A DNA stretch of 64,000 nucleotides from Proteles cristata cristata. Its lineage: Eukaryota; Chordata; Mammalia; Carnivora; Hyaenidae. Every line of letters starts with the position of its first letter. Within the stretch, counting starts at the first letter, position 1. Where the stretch lies: contig JAESUZ010001069.1 of assembly GCA_017311185.1 (NCBI GenBank), forward strand, positions 1,026,571 through 1,090,570, given 5' to 3'. Both the position numbers and the translations under genes were made by a program. Positions 44,210-56,169 of the stretch are shown here, piece by piece. Under the pieces are notes generated by a model that saw only the letters and a list, made by a program, of their open reading frames with translations, made no database searches and was not told the DNA's origin.

Positions 44210-45031
44210 TGACAAAACGAAAGAGCTCTCCTCCAAAGAAACTGAGAAGAAATGGCAGCTAATGAACTACTCAAAACAGGTATAAGCAGTATAACAGAAA
44301 AAGATTTTAGAATAATAATGGTAAAATTAATAGCTGGGCTTGAAAAAAAGCATAGAGGACATCAAAGAAACTATGGCTACAGACAGAATGGAAAATAAAA
44401 ATAGGCATGAAGAATTTAAAAATGCGATAAATGAGATACATAATAAATTAGAGGCCTCCAATTTATTATGGAGGCAGAAAGGAGAATAAGTGATTTAGAA
44501 GACACCATTATAGAAAAACAAGAAGCTGACAAAAAAAGAGACAAAATGATCCAGAAGCAAGAAAGAAGATTTCGAGAGCTCAGCGACACGGACAAACGCA
44601 ACAATATCCGTATCATAGGAATCCCAAAAGAGGAAGAGAGAGGGAAAGGTGCTGAAGGAGTCCTGGAACAAATTGTAGCAGAGAACTTCTCCGACCTGGG
44701 GAAGGAAGTAGACGTTGAAATACAAGAGGCACAGAGATCTCCCCTCCGATGTAACTTGAATCGATCGTCTGCACGTCATCTCATAGTAAAAATGGCAAAA
44801 TACAAGAATAAAGAGAGAATTTTGAAAGCAGCTAGGGAGAAAAGGGCCCTAACATACAAAGGGAAACCTATCAGAGTGGCGACAGACCTATCTACTGAAA
44901 CTTGGCAGGCCAGAAAGGAATGGCAGGAGATCTTCAATGTGATGAACAGAAAAAAATATGCAGCCAAGAATCCTCCATCCAGCAAGCCTGTCATTCAAAA
45001 TAGAAGGAGAGATAAAAGTCTTTCCAAATAA
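44210..45031 (+). pseudogene. L1 element B ORF1, one early frame break
   Basis: Starts MTKRKSSPPK like element A. A small indel near 44250 shifts the frame. The main C-terminal frame (44468-45031, 187 residues) is open and holds the coiled-coil end and the RNA-binding region (RGKGAEGVLEQIVAENFSDL; ALTYKGKPIRVATDLSTETW). Confidence 0.88.
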
Positions 45032-45159
45032 ACAGAAATTGAAAGAATTTGTCACCACTAAGCTAGCGCTACAAGAAATTCTGAGGGGAACGCTCTGAAG
45101 GAAAGATTGCAAGAAACAAAGATACCAGAGACACCATCACAAACATGAACCCTACAAAA

Positions 45160-48100
45160 GATACAAAGACTCTAAACTCACATATTTCAATAATAACACT
45201 GAACGTAAATGGGCTGAATGCTCCAATCAAAAGACATAGGGTAGCAGAATGGATAAAAAAACAAAACCATCTATATGCTGTCTACAAGAAACTCATTTTA
45301 GACTGGAAGTTACCTTCAGATTAAAAGAAAGGGGACGGAGAAATATATATCATGCTATGGGAAATCAAAAGAAAGCCAGAGTAGCTATACTTATATCAGA
45401 CAAACTGGACTTTAAAGTAAAGATATTCACAAGAGATGAAGAAGGGCACTAGATAATAATTACAGGGTCCATCCATCAGGAAGAACTAACTATCATAGTC
45501 TATGCACCGAATATGGGAGCACCTAAATATCTAAAACAATTAATCACAAACAGAAACAATCTTACAGATAAGAATGTGCTAAGAGCAGGGGACTTTAATA
45601 CTCCGCTTACAGCAATGGATAGGTCAACCAGACAGAAAATCACTAAAGAAATAATGGACTTGAATGACACATTGGACCAGATGGATCTGATGGATATATT
45701 TAGAACTTCACATCCTGAGGCCAGGCAATTTACTTTTTACTCAAGTGCGCATGGCACATTCTCCAAATTAGATCACATATTGGAACATAAAGCAGCCCTC
45801 AATAAATATAAAAGAATTGAAATCATACCATGCACACTCACAAATCATAATGCTTTGAAATTTGAAATCAATCACAGGAAGAAATCTGGAAAACCTCCAA
45901 AAACATGGAAGTTAAAGAACACCCTACTAAGGAATGAATGGGCCAATCAGGCAATTAGAGAGGAAATTTAAAAATATCTGGAAACAAATGAAAATGAAAA
46001 CGCAACAATCCAAACACCATGGGAAGACGCAATGGCAGTCCTAAGAGGAAAGTACAATGCTTTCCAGGCCTATTTCAAGAGATTAGAAAAAGCGCAAGAC
46101 CAAAATCTAACAGCTCACCTAAAGGAACTAGAGGCAGAGCAACAAGAACGCTCTAAACCCAGTAGAAGAAGAGAAACAGTAAAAATTAGAGCAGAAATAA
46201 ACAACATAGAGACCAAAGAAACAATTGAACAGATCAATGAAACCAAGAGTTGGTTTTTTGAAAAAGTAAACAAAATTGACAAACTTCTAGTCAGGTTTCT
46301 CAAAAAGAAAAGAGAGAGCATGCAAATAGACAAAATTATGAATGAAAATAGACTTATTTTCATTATTATCATAGACCCAACCCCTCAGAAATATAAGCAA
46401 TTATCAGGGAATAGTATGAAAAATTATATGCCATCAAATTGGACAACTTAGAAGAAATGGACAAATTTCTAAACACACACTCACTACCAAAATTCACATG
46501 AGAAGAGATAGAAAATCTCAACAGACCCATAACTGCTGAAGAAATCGAACCAGTGATCAAAAATCTCCAAACAAATAAGAGCCCTGGACCTGATGGCTTC
46601 CCTGGGCAATTCTACCAGACATTTAAAACAGAATTAATCCCAATTCTTCTCAAGCTATTCAAAAAAACAGAAATCAAAGGAAAACTCCCGGACTCATCTT
46701 ATGAAGCCAGCATCACTCTGATTCCCAACCCAGACAGAGATCCAGCAAAAAAAAGAGAACTAGAGGCCAATATCCTTGATGAATACGGATGCAAAAATCC
46801 TCCACAAGATCCTTGCAAATCGAATCCAACAGCACATAAAAAGAATCATCCACCAAGATCAAGTGAGATTCATTCCTGGGTTCCAGGGCTGGTTCAACAT
46901 TCGCAAATCAATCAATGTGATCCATCACATCAATAAAAGAAAAGATAACAACCATAGGATCCTATCAATAGATGCAGAAAAAGCATTTGACAAAATAGAG
47001 CATCCCTTCTTAATAAAGACTCTAGAGAAAGTCGGGATAGAAGGAACCTACTTAAACATCATCAAAGCCATCTATGAGAAGCCTTCAGCTAACATCGTCC
47101 TCAACAGGGAAAAACTGAGAGCTTTCCCCCTGAGATCAGGAACACGACAGGGATGTCCACTTTCACCACTGTTGCTTAACATAGTGTTGGAACACCTAGC
47201 ATCAGCCATCAGACAACAAAAGGAAATCAAAGGCATCAGAATTGGCAAAGAGGAAGTCAAACTTTCACTTTTAGCAGATGACATGATACTCTACATAGAA
47301 AACGCGAGAGACTCCACCAGAAGCCTACTAGAACTTATCCAAGAATTCAGCCAAGTTGCAGGGTACAAAATCAACGTACAGAAATCGGTTGCATTTTTTT
47401 TAATGTTTTTTTTTTTTTTATTTCTAGGAGAGAGAGAGAGACAGCGTGAGCAGGGGAGGGTCAGAGAGAGAGGGAGTCACAGACTGAAACAGGCTCCAGG
47501 CTCTGAGCTGGCAGTCAGCACAGAGCCCGACACGGGGCTCGAACCCACGAACCGTGAGATCATGACCTAAGCGAAAGTCGGACGCTTAACCGACTAAGCC
47601 ACCCAGGCACCGCAGAAATCGGTTGCATTTTTATACACCAACAATGAAGCAACAGAAAGATAAATCAAGGAACTGATCCCATTCACAATTGCCCAAAAAG
47701 CATAAAATACCTAGGAATAAACCAAGGATACAAGAGATCTGTATGATGAAAACTATAGAAAACTTATGAAGGAAGTTGAAGAAGACACAAATAAATGGAA
47801 AAACATCCCATGCTCATGGATAGGAATAACAAATATAGTTAAGATGTCATTACTACCCAAAGCAAACTACACATTCAATGCAATTCCAATCAAAATTGCA
47901 CCAGCATACTTCTTAAAACTAGAACAAACTATCCAAAAATTTGTATGGAACCAAAAGACCCCGAATAGCCAAAGTAATACTGAAAAATAAAACCAAAACA
48001 GGAGGGATCACCATCCCAGACTTTAGCCTCTACTACAAAGCTGTCATCATCAAGACAGTATGGTATTGGCACAAAAACAGACACATAGACCAATGGAACA

Positions 48101-49237
48101 GAATCGAGAACTCAAAAGTGGACCCAAAAGTATACAGCCAACTCATCTTTGACAAAGCAGGAGAGAATATCCAATGGAAAAAAGACAGCCTTTTTAACAG
48201 ATGGTGTTGGGAGAACTGGACAGCAACATGCAGAAGAATGAAATTAGATCATTTTCTCACACCATGCACAAAAATAAACTCAAAATGGATAAAGGACCTG
48301 AATGTGAGACCGGAAACTATCAACACCCGAGAGGAGAAAGCAGGAAACAACTTCCTTGACCTCCACCGCAGCAACTTCTTTCTTGACACATCCCCAAAAG
48401 CAAGGGAATCAAGAGCAAAAATAAACTTTTGGATCCTCATCAAGATTAAGGCTTCTGCACAGCAAAGGAAACAACTCACAAAACTAATAGACAACCGACA
48501 GAATGGGAAAAGATAGTTGCAAATGACATATCAGATAAAGGGCTAATATCCAAAATCTATAAGGAACTCACCAAACTCCACAACCGAAAAACAAACAACC
48601 CAGTGAAGAAGTAGACAGAAGACATGAACAGACACTTCCCCAAAGAGGGGCCATCCAGATGGCCAACAGACACATGAAACGATGCTCAGCATCCCTCCTC
48701 ATCAGGGAAATACAAATCAAAACCACACTGAGATACCACCTCACGCCAGTCAGAGTGGCTAAAATGAGCAAATCAGAGAACTCTAGATGCTGGCGAGGAT
48801 GTGGAGAAACGAGCACCCTCCTACACTGTTGGTGGGAATGTAAACTGGTACAGCCCCTCTGGAAAACAGTGTGGAGGTTCCTCAGGAAAATAACAATAGA
48901 ACTCCCCTATGACCCAGCAATAGCACTGATAAGAATTTACCCAAGGGATATAGGAGTGCTGATGCATAGGAGCACATGTACCCCAATGTTCATAGCAGCA
49001 CTCTCAACAATAGTCAAAACATCGAAAGAGCGTAAGTGTCCATCAATGGACAAATGGATCAAGAAGATGTGGTTTATCTTTACCATGGAATCCTACATGG
49101 CAATGAGAAAGAATGAAATCTGGCCATGTGTAGCAGCATGGATGGACCTTGAGGGTGTTATGCTTAACGAAATAAGTCAGGCAGAGAAAGACAAATATCA
49201 CATGTTTGCACGTATAGGAGGATTAAGAGGAACTTAA
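45160..49237 (+). pseudogene. L1 element B ORF2, broken by stops, frameshifts and a SINE
   Basis: Endonuclease pieces (LQETHFRLEVTF; AGDFNTPLTAMDRS) are followed by a well-kept RT frame at 46776-47400 with [18 protein letters not shown] and the catalytic-type LLADDMILY. An antisense SINE then lies at 47399-47612, followed by further frames to the C-terminal Cys-rich part at 48659-49237 ([19 protein letters not shown]). It has fewer breaks than element A but is inactive. Confidence 0.9.
47399..47612 (-). repeat. Young antisense SINE inside L1 element B ORF2
   Basis: Near-consensus copy. The perfect 20-bp duplication cagaaatcggttgcattttt lies at 47379-47398 and 47613-47632. This is the clearest recent insertion in the window. 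Confidence 0.95.
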
Positions 49238-49436
49238 CTGGGGACCATGGGGGAGAAGAAGGGGTAAAATGGTGGGGGAAAGGGAGAGAGGCAAACCATG
49301 AGAAACTCTTGAATGCTGAGAAACAAACCGAGGACTAATGGATGTGGGGTGGAGGTGGAAAGATGGGCGTGGAGGAGGGCACTTGTGAGGATGAGCACTG
49401 GGTGTTATATGGAAACTAATTTGACAATAAAGTATT

Positions 49437-49440
<4 letters not shown>

Positions 49441-49469
<29 letters not shown>

Positions 49470-49487
49470 AAACATTATAAATTAGAA

Positions 49488-49535
<48 letters not shown>

Positions 49536-49546
49536 AAAGAAAGAAA
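49441..49546. repeat. (AAAT)n and (AAAG)n simple repeats at the L1 tail
   Basis: An A-rich tail with aaat units, then about 15 aaag units. Confidence 0.95.
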
Positions 49547-49903
49547 GACTGATCTAAGGAGTTTATTATAACAGAATAGCATATTAAAAAACAAAAAATT
49601 TTAATCTGTATGATAGAATTTAAGCCCCAATTGTGCTGTTTACTAGCTTTGAAGTTTAGTGTGTCACTTTATTCTCTGAGATTCTGTTTCCTGACTTACA
49701 AGCTGAGGATCATCTTCCATCACTTTTAAAGAAACTTAGAACCTAATGACAAGTCCCTAATGTGGCTTCTAAAGCTTAAGTACCGTTTATGATTACAAAA
49801 ATAGCCTAAAGAAACTAATTTACTCTCGTTGATCAGAAAAATCTTTTAATGGTGACATGTAAAATGAAACATGAAAGAATAAAAATGTAAGTGTTGGGAT
49901 GAG
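49471..49903 (+). other. Likely 3'-transduced flank of L1 element B
   Basis: Non-repeat DNA placed between the L1's own A-rich tail and a second poly(A). The hexamer AATAAA at 49878-49883 is about 20 bases before the poly(A), the normal cleavage spacing. The interrupted host L1 resumes right after. This is the layout left when L1 transcription reads past its own weak poly(A) signal. Confidence 0.7.
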
Positions 49904-50978
49904 AAAAAAAAAAAAAACAACAACCAGACCCATCTATATGCTGCTTACAAGAGACTCATTTTGGACCTAAAAATACCTACAGATTGAAAGTGAGGGGATG
50001 GAGAAACATTTATCATGAAAATGGACATCAAAAGAAAACTGGAGTAGCAATACTTATATCAAACAACCTAGCTTTTAAACCACAGAATGTAATGAGATAA
50101 AGAAGGGCACTTTGTCATAATTAAGGAGACACTCCAACAAGAAGATATAACAATTGTATATATTTATGCCCCTCAACATGAACATATTTGGAATGGAGTG
50201 GAATATGTCCATTTCAATGAACATATATTGAAATATATATAACCATCAATAATAAACATAAACAAACTCTTTGATAATACAGTAATAGTAGGAGAATTTA
50301 ACACCCTACTTACATCAATGGACAGATCATCTAAACAGGAATTCACCAAGGAAGAATTGTTTTGAATGACACACTGACTAGATGGGCTTAACAGTTATAT
50401 TCAGAATAATCCTGAAGCAACAGAATACACATTCTTTTCAAGTATACATGGGACAGTTTACAGAATAGATCACATACTAGGTCACAAATCAGGCCTCAGT
50501 GAAAAGATTGAGATCATACCGTGCATATTCTCTGACCACAACACTATGAAACTTGAGGCCAGCCACATGCACACATACACAAAATTGGAAATTCCACAAA
50601 TACATGGAAGCTAAACAACATGTACTAGAGAATGAATAGTTTACCAGGAAATCAAGGGGAAATTAAAGTACATGGAAACAAATAAAAATGAAAACACAAT
50701 GGTCTAAAACCTCTGGAATGCAGCAAAAGTGGTCCTAGGAGAGAAGTATATAGCATACAGGACTACCTCAAGAAGCAAGAAAAATCTCAAATAAACAACC
50801 TAACCTTATACCTAAAGGAACTAGAAAAATAATAGCAAATGAAACCTAAAACCAGCAGAAGAAGGAAAATAATAAATATTAGAACATAAATAAATGATAT
50901 AAAAACTGAAAAGAAAAAAGCCAGTAGAACAGATCAATGAAACCAGGAGCTAGTTCTTTGAAAAAATTAATAAAATTG

Positions 50979-51190
50979 GGGCGCCTAGGTGGCTTAGTCA
51001 GTTAAGTGTCCGACTTCGGCTCAGGTCATGATCTCGTGGTTTTTGAGTTCAAGTCCCGCATTGGGTTCTGTGCTGACAGCTCAGAGCCTGGAGTCTGCTT
51101 CAGATTCTGTCTCCCTCTCTCTGCCCCCACCCCCCGCCCCCGCTTGCTCTCTCTCTCTCTCTGTTTTTCTCTCTCTCTCTCATTCTAAAC
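50979..51190 (+). repeat. CAN SINE at an internal deletion of the old L1
   Basis: Starts 'ggggcgcctaggtggcttag' and ends in the CT block. The usual A-rich tail is missing, and L1 sequence on the right is far downstream of that on the left, so a deletion removed the tail and part of ORF2. Confidence 0.85.
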
Positions 51191-51549
51191 TAGAAGTTCT
51201 AGCCTCAGCAATTAGACAAAAAGAAGTAATAAAATTGAATCTAAATTGACAAGGAAAAAGTAAAACTTTCAGTATTCATAGGTGATATGATACTTTAAAT
51301 AGAAACTCCCTAAGACCCCACCAGAAAATACCTACACAAATTCAATAAAGTTGCAGGATACAAAGTCAGTGTACAGAAATTGGTTGAATTTCTATACAAA
51401 AATAAGGAAGCAGCAGAAAGAGAAATCAAGGAATTAATTGCACTTAAATTTGCACCAAAAACTATAAGATACCTAGAAATAAACCTAACCAAAGTAGTAA
51501 AATATCTGTACTCTGAAAATTATAAAACACTGAAGAAAGAAATTGAAGA

Positions 51550-51714
51550 CGGGGTTCCTGGGTTGCTCAGCTGATTAAGCGTCTGGCTCTTGATCTTAGC
51601 TCAGGTCTTGATCTCAGGGTCATGAGTTCAAGCCCCACATTGAACTCGGTGCTGAACATGGGGCCTACTTAAAAAATAACAACAAACAACAACAGCAAAC
51701 AACAAACAAAAAAT
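51550..51714 (+). repeat. CAN SINE with AAC-rich tail
   Basis: 'ggggttcctgggttgctcag' head and 'tcatgagttcaagccccaca' B-box region, with no CT block and a caa/aac-rich tail. Flanked by aaattgaaga at 51540-51549 and 51715-51724. It looks like an older SINE type than the young felid copies. Confidence 0.88.
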
Positions 51715-52984
51715 AAATTGAAGAAGACAGAAAGAAATGGAAAAACATTCCATGCTCATGGATTGGAAGAACAAATACTGGTAAATGATCTCTGCTACCC
51801 CAAACAATATATACATTTAATGCAATCCCTATCAATATACCACAGGAATTTTTCACAGACATAGAACAAACTATCCTAAAATTTGTATGGAACAACAAAA
51901 ACCCCAAACAGCCAAGGGAGTCTTGAAAGAGAAAAGTAAGTTGGTGGCATCACAATTCTGGACTTCGATTTATATTACAAAGCTGTAGTGGTGAATACAG
52001 TATGTTGCTGGCACACACAAAAAAAGACTCATACATCAATAGAAGAGAGTAGAAAACCCAGATATAAACTGAAAATTATATGGTTAATTAATATTCAGCA
52101 AAGGAGGAATGAATATACAAAGGGAAAATCTTCCACAAATGGTGTTGGGAAAACTGGAAAACAACATGCAAAAGAATGAAACTGGACAACTTGTTACACA
52201 TACATAAAAATATATTCAAAAGGGATCAAATACCTAAATGTGAGACAGGATACCATCCAAATCCTAGAGAACACAGGCAGCAATCTCTTTGACATTGACC
52301 ATAGCAACTTCTTTCTATATATGTCTCCTGAGGCCAAGGAAAGAAAAACAAAAATGAACTATTGGAACTTTGTCTAGTTAAAGAGCTTCTGCACAATGAA
52401 GGAAACAATCAACAAAACTAAAAGACAATCTATGGATTGAGAGAAGGTATTTGCAAATGACATATCTGAAAAAGAAGTTATAAAACTTAACACCTATAAA
52501 CCAAATAATCCAGTTAAAAAATGGGCAGAAAACACAAATAGATATTTTTCCAAAGAAGACATACAGATGGCCAGTAGACACATGAGAAGATGCTCAACAA
52601 AATTCATTATCAGGGAAATGCAAATCAAAACTACAATGAGATATCACCTCACACCTGTCCCAATGGCTAAAATTAATAACATGGGATACAACAGACGTTG
52701 GTGAGGATGTGGAGAAAAGGGAACTCTCTTACACTGTTGGTGGGAATGCAAACTGGTGCAGCCACTCTGGAAAACAGTATGGAGATTCCTCAAAAATCTA
52801 AAAATAGAACTACCCTATGATCTAGCAATCGCACTACTAAATATTTACCCACAGGTTACAAAAATAAGGACTTGAACAGATACTTGCACTTCAATGTTTA
52901 TAGCAGCATTATCAACATTAGCCAAATGATGGAAACAGTTCAAATGTCCATTGACTGATGAATGAATAAAGAAGATGTGGTGTG

Positions 52985-52987
<3 letters not shown>

Positions 52988-53025
<38 letters not shown>
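52988..53025. repeat. (CA)n microsatellite
   Basis: About 19 CA units within L1 3' sequence. Confidence 0.97.
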
Positions 53026-53027
<2 letters not shown>

Positions 53028-53179
53028 AATATTAGCCAATTAACCATAAAAAAAAGAATGAAAACTTTCCATTTGCAACGATATAGATAGAGCTAGGGAC
53101 TATTATGCTAAGCAAAATAAGTAAGCCAATTAAAGCTAATACCATATGATTTTACTCATATGTGGAATTTAAGGAACAT

Positions 53180-53865
53180 TGAAACGCCCAGAGATCGGAA
53201 GACCCCCAAAATCAAACCACCAGAGACCAGAGTCAAAGCCAAGCGGCGAGGGTTGTTTATTTGCAGGTTCGAACCTGGACCTCCGCGCACTCGTTGCCGG
53301 TGACGCTAAGAGGCCCTGAACAAAGCCTTTGCAGCCTTTTTATAGACAGAAGTAAACAAGTCATGGGGAGGGACAGGAGATTTCCATGGTTACAAGTTTG
53401 CCATTGGTTAACATTTAAATGTGAACATATACCGTATCTGATTGGCTCCCGCCATCAGATTTTTGGCGGGATTCAATTACAACATTTGGGATACCTTTGA
53501 ATTCAGCCTATCATAGAGCGAGTTTAAAGTCTTGTTTGGCGACTAACAGGTTAACATCTCTCTCTCCAGGCCCTTCCCTCAGCAAGGTAGGGGGTAGCCG
53601 CTGGCCTTTTCGGATTGGCTTCTGCCAAGGTGGGGTGGTGGGGTGACAGAGGGAACATGAAGCTTGGGCAATCCGGCTGCAGGAAAGCAAGCCTTAAGCA
53701 TTGTTACAGAAGCGGAAAGAGCTGGTTAGGTAATGGCTTCCCGTAGCGCAGGCATTTGCCCAGAAGCGGAAAAGCTGGTTAAGTTTTAGGTTTAGTTTAT
53801 CTAGGACTGGGGCTACGTGCAGCCCGAGGTTTCTCTTAATGGAGGACTTAATTTTTGGCTCTACA
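53180..53865 (-). mobile_element. Solo LTR, gammaretrovirus-like (class I) ERV, minus strand
   Basis: On the minus strand it opens TGTAGAGCC and closes GGGCGTTTCA. It has CCAAT motifs (plus-strand attgg near 53403, 53441 and 53613), a TATA box TATAAAAAGG (53344-53335) and AATAAA (53261-53256), all in the expected order. The exact 4-bp duplication ACAT flanks it at 53176-53179 and 53866-53869. It is 686 bp and inserted in an old L1 3' UTR. No internal viral sequence remains. Confidence 0.9.
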
Positions 53866-53879
53866 ACATAACAGGTGAA

Positions 53880-54590
53880 TTCCTATACACGATTGCTGGG
53901 AATATAAAGTAGTATGACAATTGTGGAAAACAATATGGAGGTTTTTCAAGTAATTGAAAATAGATCTATACAATCCAGCAATTCTACTTCTGGGTATGTA
54001 CTCAAAGGAAATGAAAACAAGATTTTGATGAGATATATAGGCAGTATTATTCTCACTGGTGAAGATATGCAAACAACCCAAATACCCATCAATGAATTAT
54101 GGATACAAAAGCTATGGTGTATATTTATAATGGTATATTATTAAGCCACAGGAAAGGAGGGTATCCTGTCATTTCCAACAACATCAGTGGACCCTGAGGA
54201 CATTATGCTAAGTGAGATAAGTCAGAGAAATATTAGTATTGTATGAAATCGCTTATATGTTGAATCAAAAAAAGTCAAACCTACCAAAAAAACAGAGAAT
54301 AAAATGGTTAGCTGTTAATGGCTGGCATGGGGGAATAAAACTGATGCTATTTAAGAGTACAAACTTGTAACGATTGATAAATAAGCATAGAGATCTAATG
54401 CATAGTATAATAAACATAGATAATAATATTGTGATACAATGATGTATAAACGTGGTAAGTATTTATCAGATGTGATAAATAATTATTTGAATGGCAATCA
54501 TATTACAATATATAAATGAATCAAGTAATACACCGTACACCTTAAATTTACAAAATGTAACATCAAGTTTATCAAATAAAAAATCCAGCT
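53880..54590 (+). mobile_element. Second old L1 3' portion
   Basis: Goes back to ORF2 C-terminal sequence ('gaaaacaatatggaggtttt', 'aatccagcaattctacttct') and on to a 3' UTR unlike the one before the LTR. It is therefore a separate, older L1 joined near 53880. Confidence 0.65.
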
Positions 54591-54632
54591 GATTAAAAGA
54601 AATCCTGTTTGTTTGTTTATATAGTGATTCCT

Positions 54633-54641
54633 GGTGTGTGT

Positions 54642-54673
<32 letters not shown>
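54633..54673. repeat. (GT)n microsatellite
   Basis: About 19 GT units with one interruption (ggg). Confidence 0.95.
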
Positions 54674-54675
<2 letters not shown>

Positions 54676-54698
54676 GGGATTTAAAAATTACTGCAAAT

Positions 54699-54901
54699 TG
54701 GGGCACCTGGGTGGTTTAGTTGGCTAAGCATCCAACTTTGGCTAGGGTCAAGATCTCAAGGTTTGTGAGTTTGAGCCCTGTGTTAGGATCTTTGCTGACA
54801 GCTGAGAACCTGGAACTTGCTTCAGATTCTCTGTCTCCCTCTGTGTCTGTCCCTCCCCCTCTCACATTCTGTCTGAAAAATAAACAAACATTAATTTTTT
54901 A
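54699..54901 (+). repeat. CAN SINE
   Basis: Head 'ggggcacctgggtggtttag', CT block and A-rich tail. The exact 16-bp duplication aaaaattactgcaaat lies at 54683-54698 and 54902-54917. Confidence 0.92.
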
Positions 54902-55179
54902 AAAAATTACTGCAAATAGAAGGCTAAAGTTGATGTGTATGTGTGTATGTACCAATGGTGGGGTGGGTGAATGTATGATAATAAACATAGCAGAAACAGG
55001 ATAGAAGAATTTTGGAGAAGAGACATGGGCACATTAAGAGTTCCTTCCTCAGGGAAACTGCTTTACTATTCCAGTTCACAAGTCACCCAAGGATAAAGAG
55101 AGAAGCAGGCCCTCCGTTGTAATAAAACTTGTTAGCTTTTATTTTTTTGTGAAAGACCTTTATGTTAGTATTAGTTTTT

Positions 55180-56083
55180 TGCCGGGAGCCACACTGGCCT
55201 CTCTGGATGGCAGTCACAGCAATGAAATGGCAGTGTTTGCACAGCTCCTGCCATGAGGAATGAAAACTGGTATCTCTTTCTGCTACTACTGGCTCATGTT
55301 GGAAATGGGCCTGCTGATATTGACCAGGCCTCACAATATTCCATATCAGACCAATATTCCAAACACAGATACCTCATAAGGAAAAGCATATTCCTGCCTT
55401 TACAAAAGAGATTTTAGATGAAAGCTCTGTGGATGATTGTAAAAAGCCTCTTCCTGTGGACCTTGCATATCAAAGACAATTGAGTCTGGCCCTGAGACAG
55501 CCTAATTTAGAGTTAAGGACAAATATCCACCCCCACTCAATTGTTTCTGCTTGGAGCATTTTCTGGCCTTGTATATGCTGACTGCTCCCTGTGAAGAAAC
55601 CTATTGAAGAACTTCTTTTGTGATTATGAGAGCAAACCTGTTCCCTGAAAGACCTGTTTTTCTTGATACTTCCACCTTAAACAAACAAGCTGTTGACCCA
55701 TGCCCACAGAGAAGTAACTTCATCCTTTTTATGCTAAAAACTTTGTCTGGTATGCTAAAGACGCCTTCCTTCCCTGTAGGATAGGCATCTAAATCCCCTA
55801 CCTCAATCACTATTGTAAACGTTATGCACAAATCTTCTACATATGTATGTTCTGGGAAATTTCTTACATATCAAAGAAGTTTGTTATCAGAAATCATTGT
55901 CTAAGGCAAATGCCACTTCTGTGCCGTCCCCCAAACACTTAATGATAAAATAAAGTTGAGCCCCAGTCAGAGCAGAGATGCCTGCCTGGTGACCAGAAAG
56001 AATCTCTGGGCTCTCTCACTCTCTCTCGCCGACACCGTCCATCCTCCAGGGACCCCTGGACCTGCTGAAGCCGGCCTCCGACA
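55180..56083 (+). mobile_element. Solo LTR of the class II ERV, copy 2
   Basis: TGCCGGGAGCC...CCGACA, 904 bp, colinear with copy 1 at 19886. AATAAA is at 55949-55954. Flanking gttttt (55174-55179) and cttttt (56084-56089) fit a 6-bp target repeat with one change, as expected for class II integrases. Confidence 0.87.
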
Positions 56084-56169
56084 CTTTTTTTCTTTCTTTC
56101 TCTCTCTCCCTCTCTTTCTTTCTTTCTATCCTATCAATCATCTCTCTATCTAAATCCAAAACATTTTAT

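Larger units (their letters stand above)
43791..49920 (+). mobile_element. Long L1 (element B) with extra sequence at both ends
   Basis: This is one insertion into the older L1 ORF2. The host L1 reads 'ggactaaaaaacaagac' before it and 'cagacccatctatatgctgc' after it, which are adjacent in intact L1s. Contents in order are: a 180-base non-L1 segment (43792-43971), the L1 5' UTR tail (43972-44209), ORF1, ORF2, the 3' UTR with tail (to about 49470), about 430 bases of non-L1 DNA with AATAAA at 49878-49883, and a final poly(A) at 49904-49917. A-rich target repeats are plausible but not exact. Confidence 0.8.
49921..53175 (+). mobile_element. Old L1, right part: ORF2 and 3' UTR
   Basis: Resumes the ORF2 endonuclease region, then the RT and C-terminal parts ('ttacactgttggtgggaatg' at 52731), to the 3' UTR 'ctcatatgtggaatttaagg'. 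Two SINEs lie within, and an internal stretch of ORF2 (several hundred bases) is missing at the right end of the first. All frames are broken. Confidence 0.8.
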
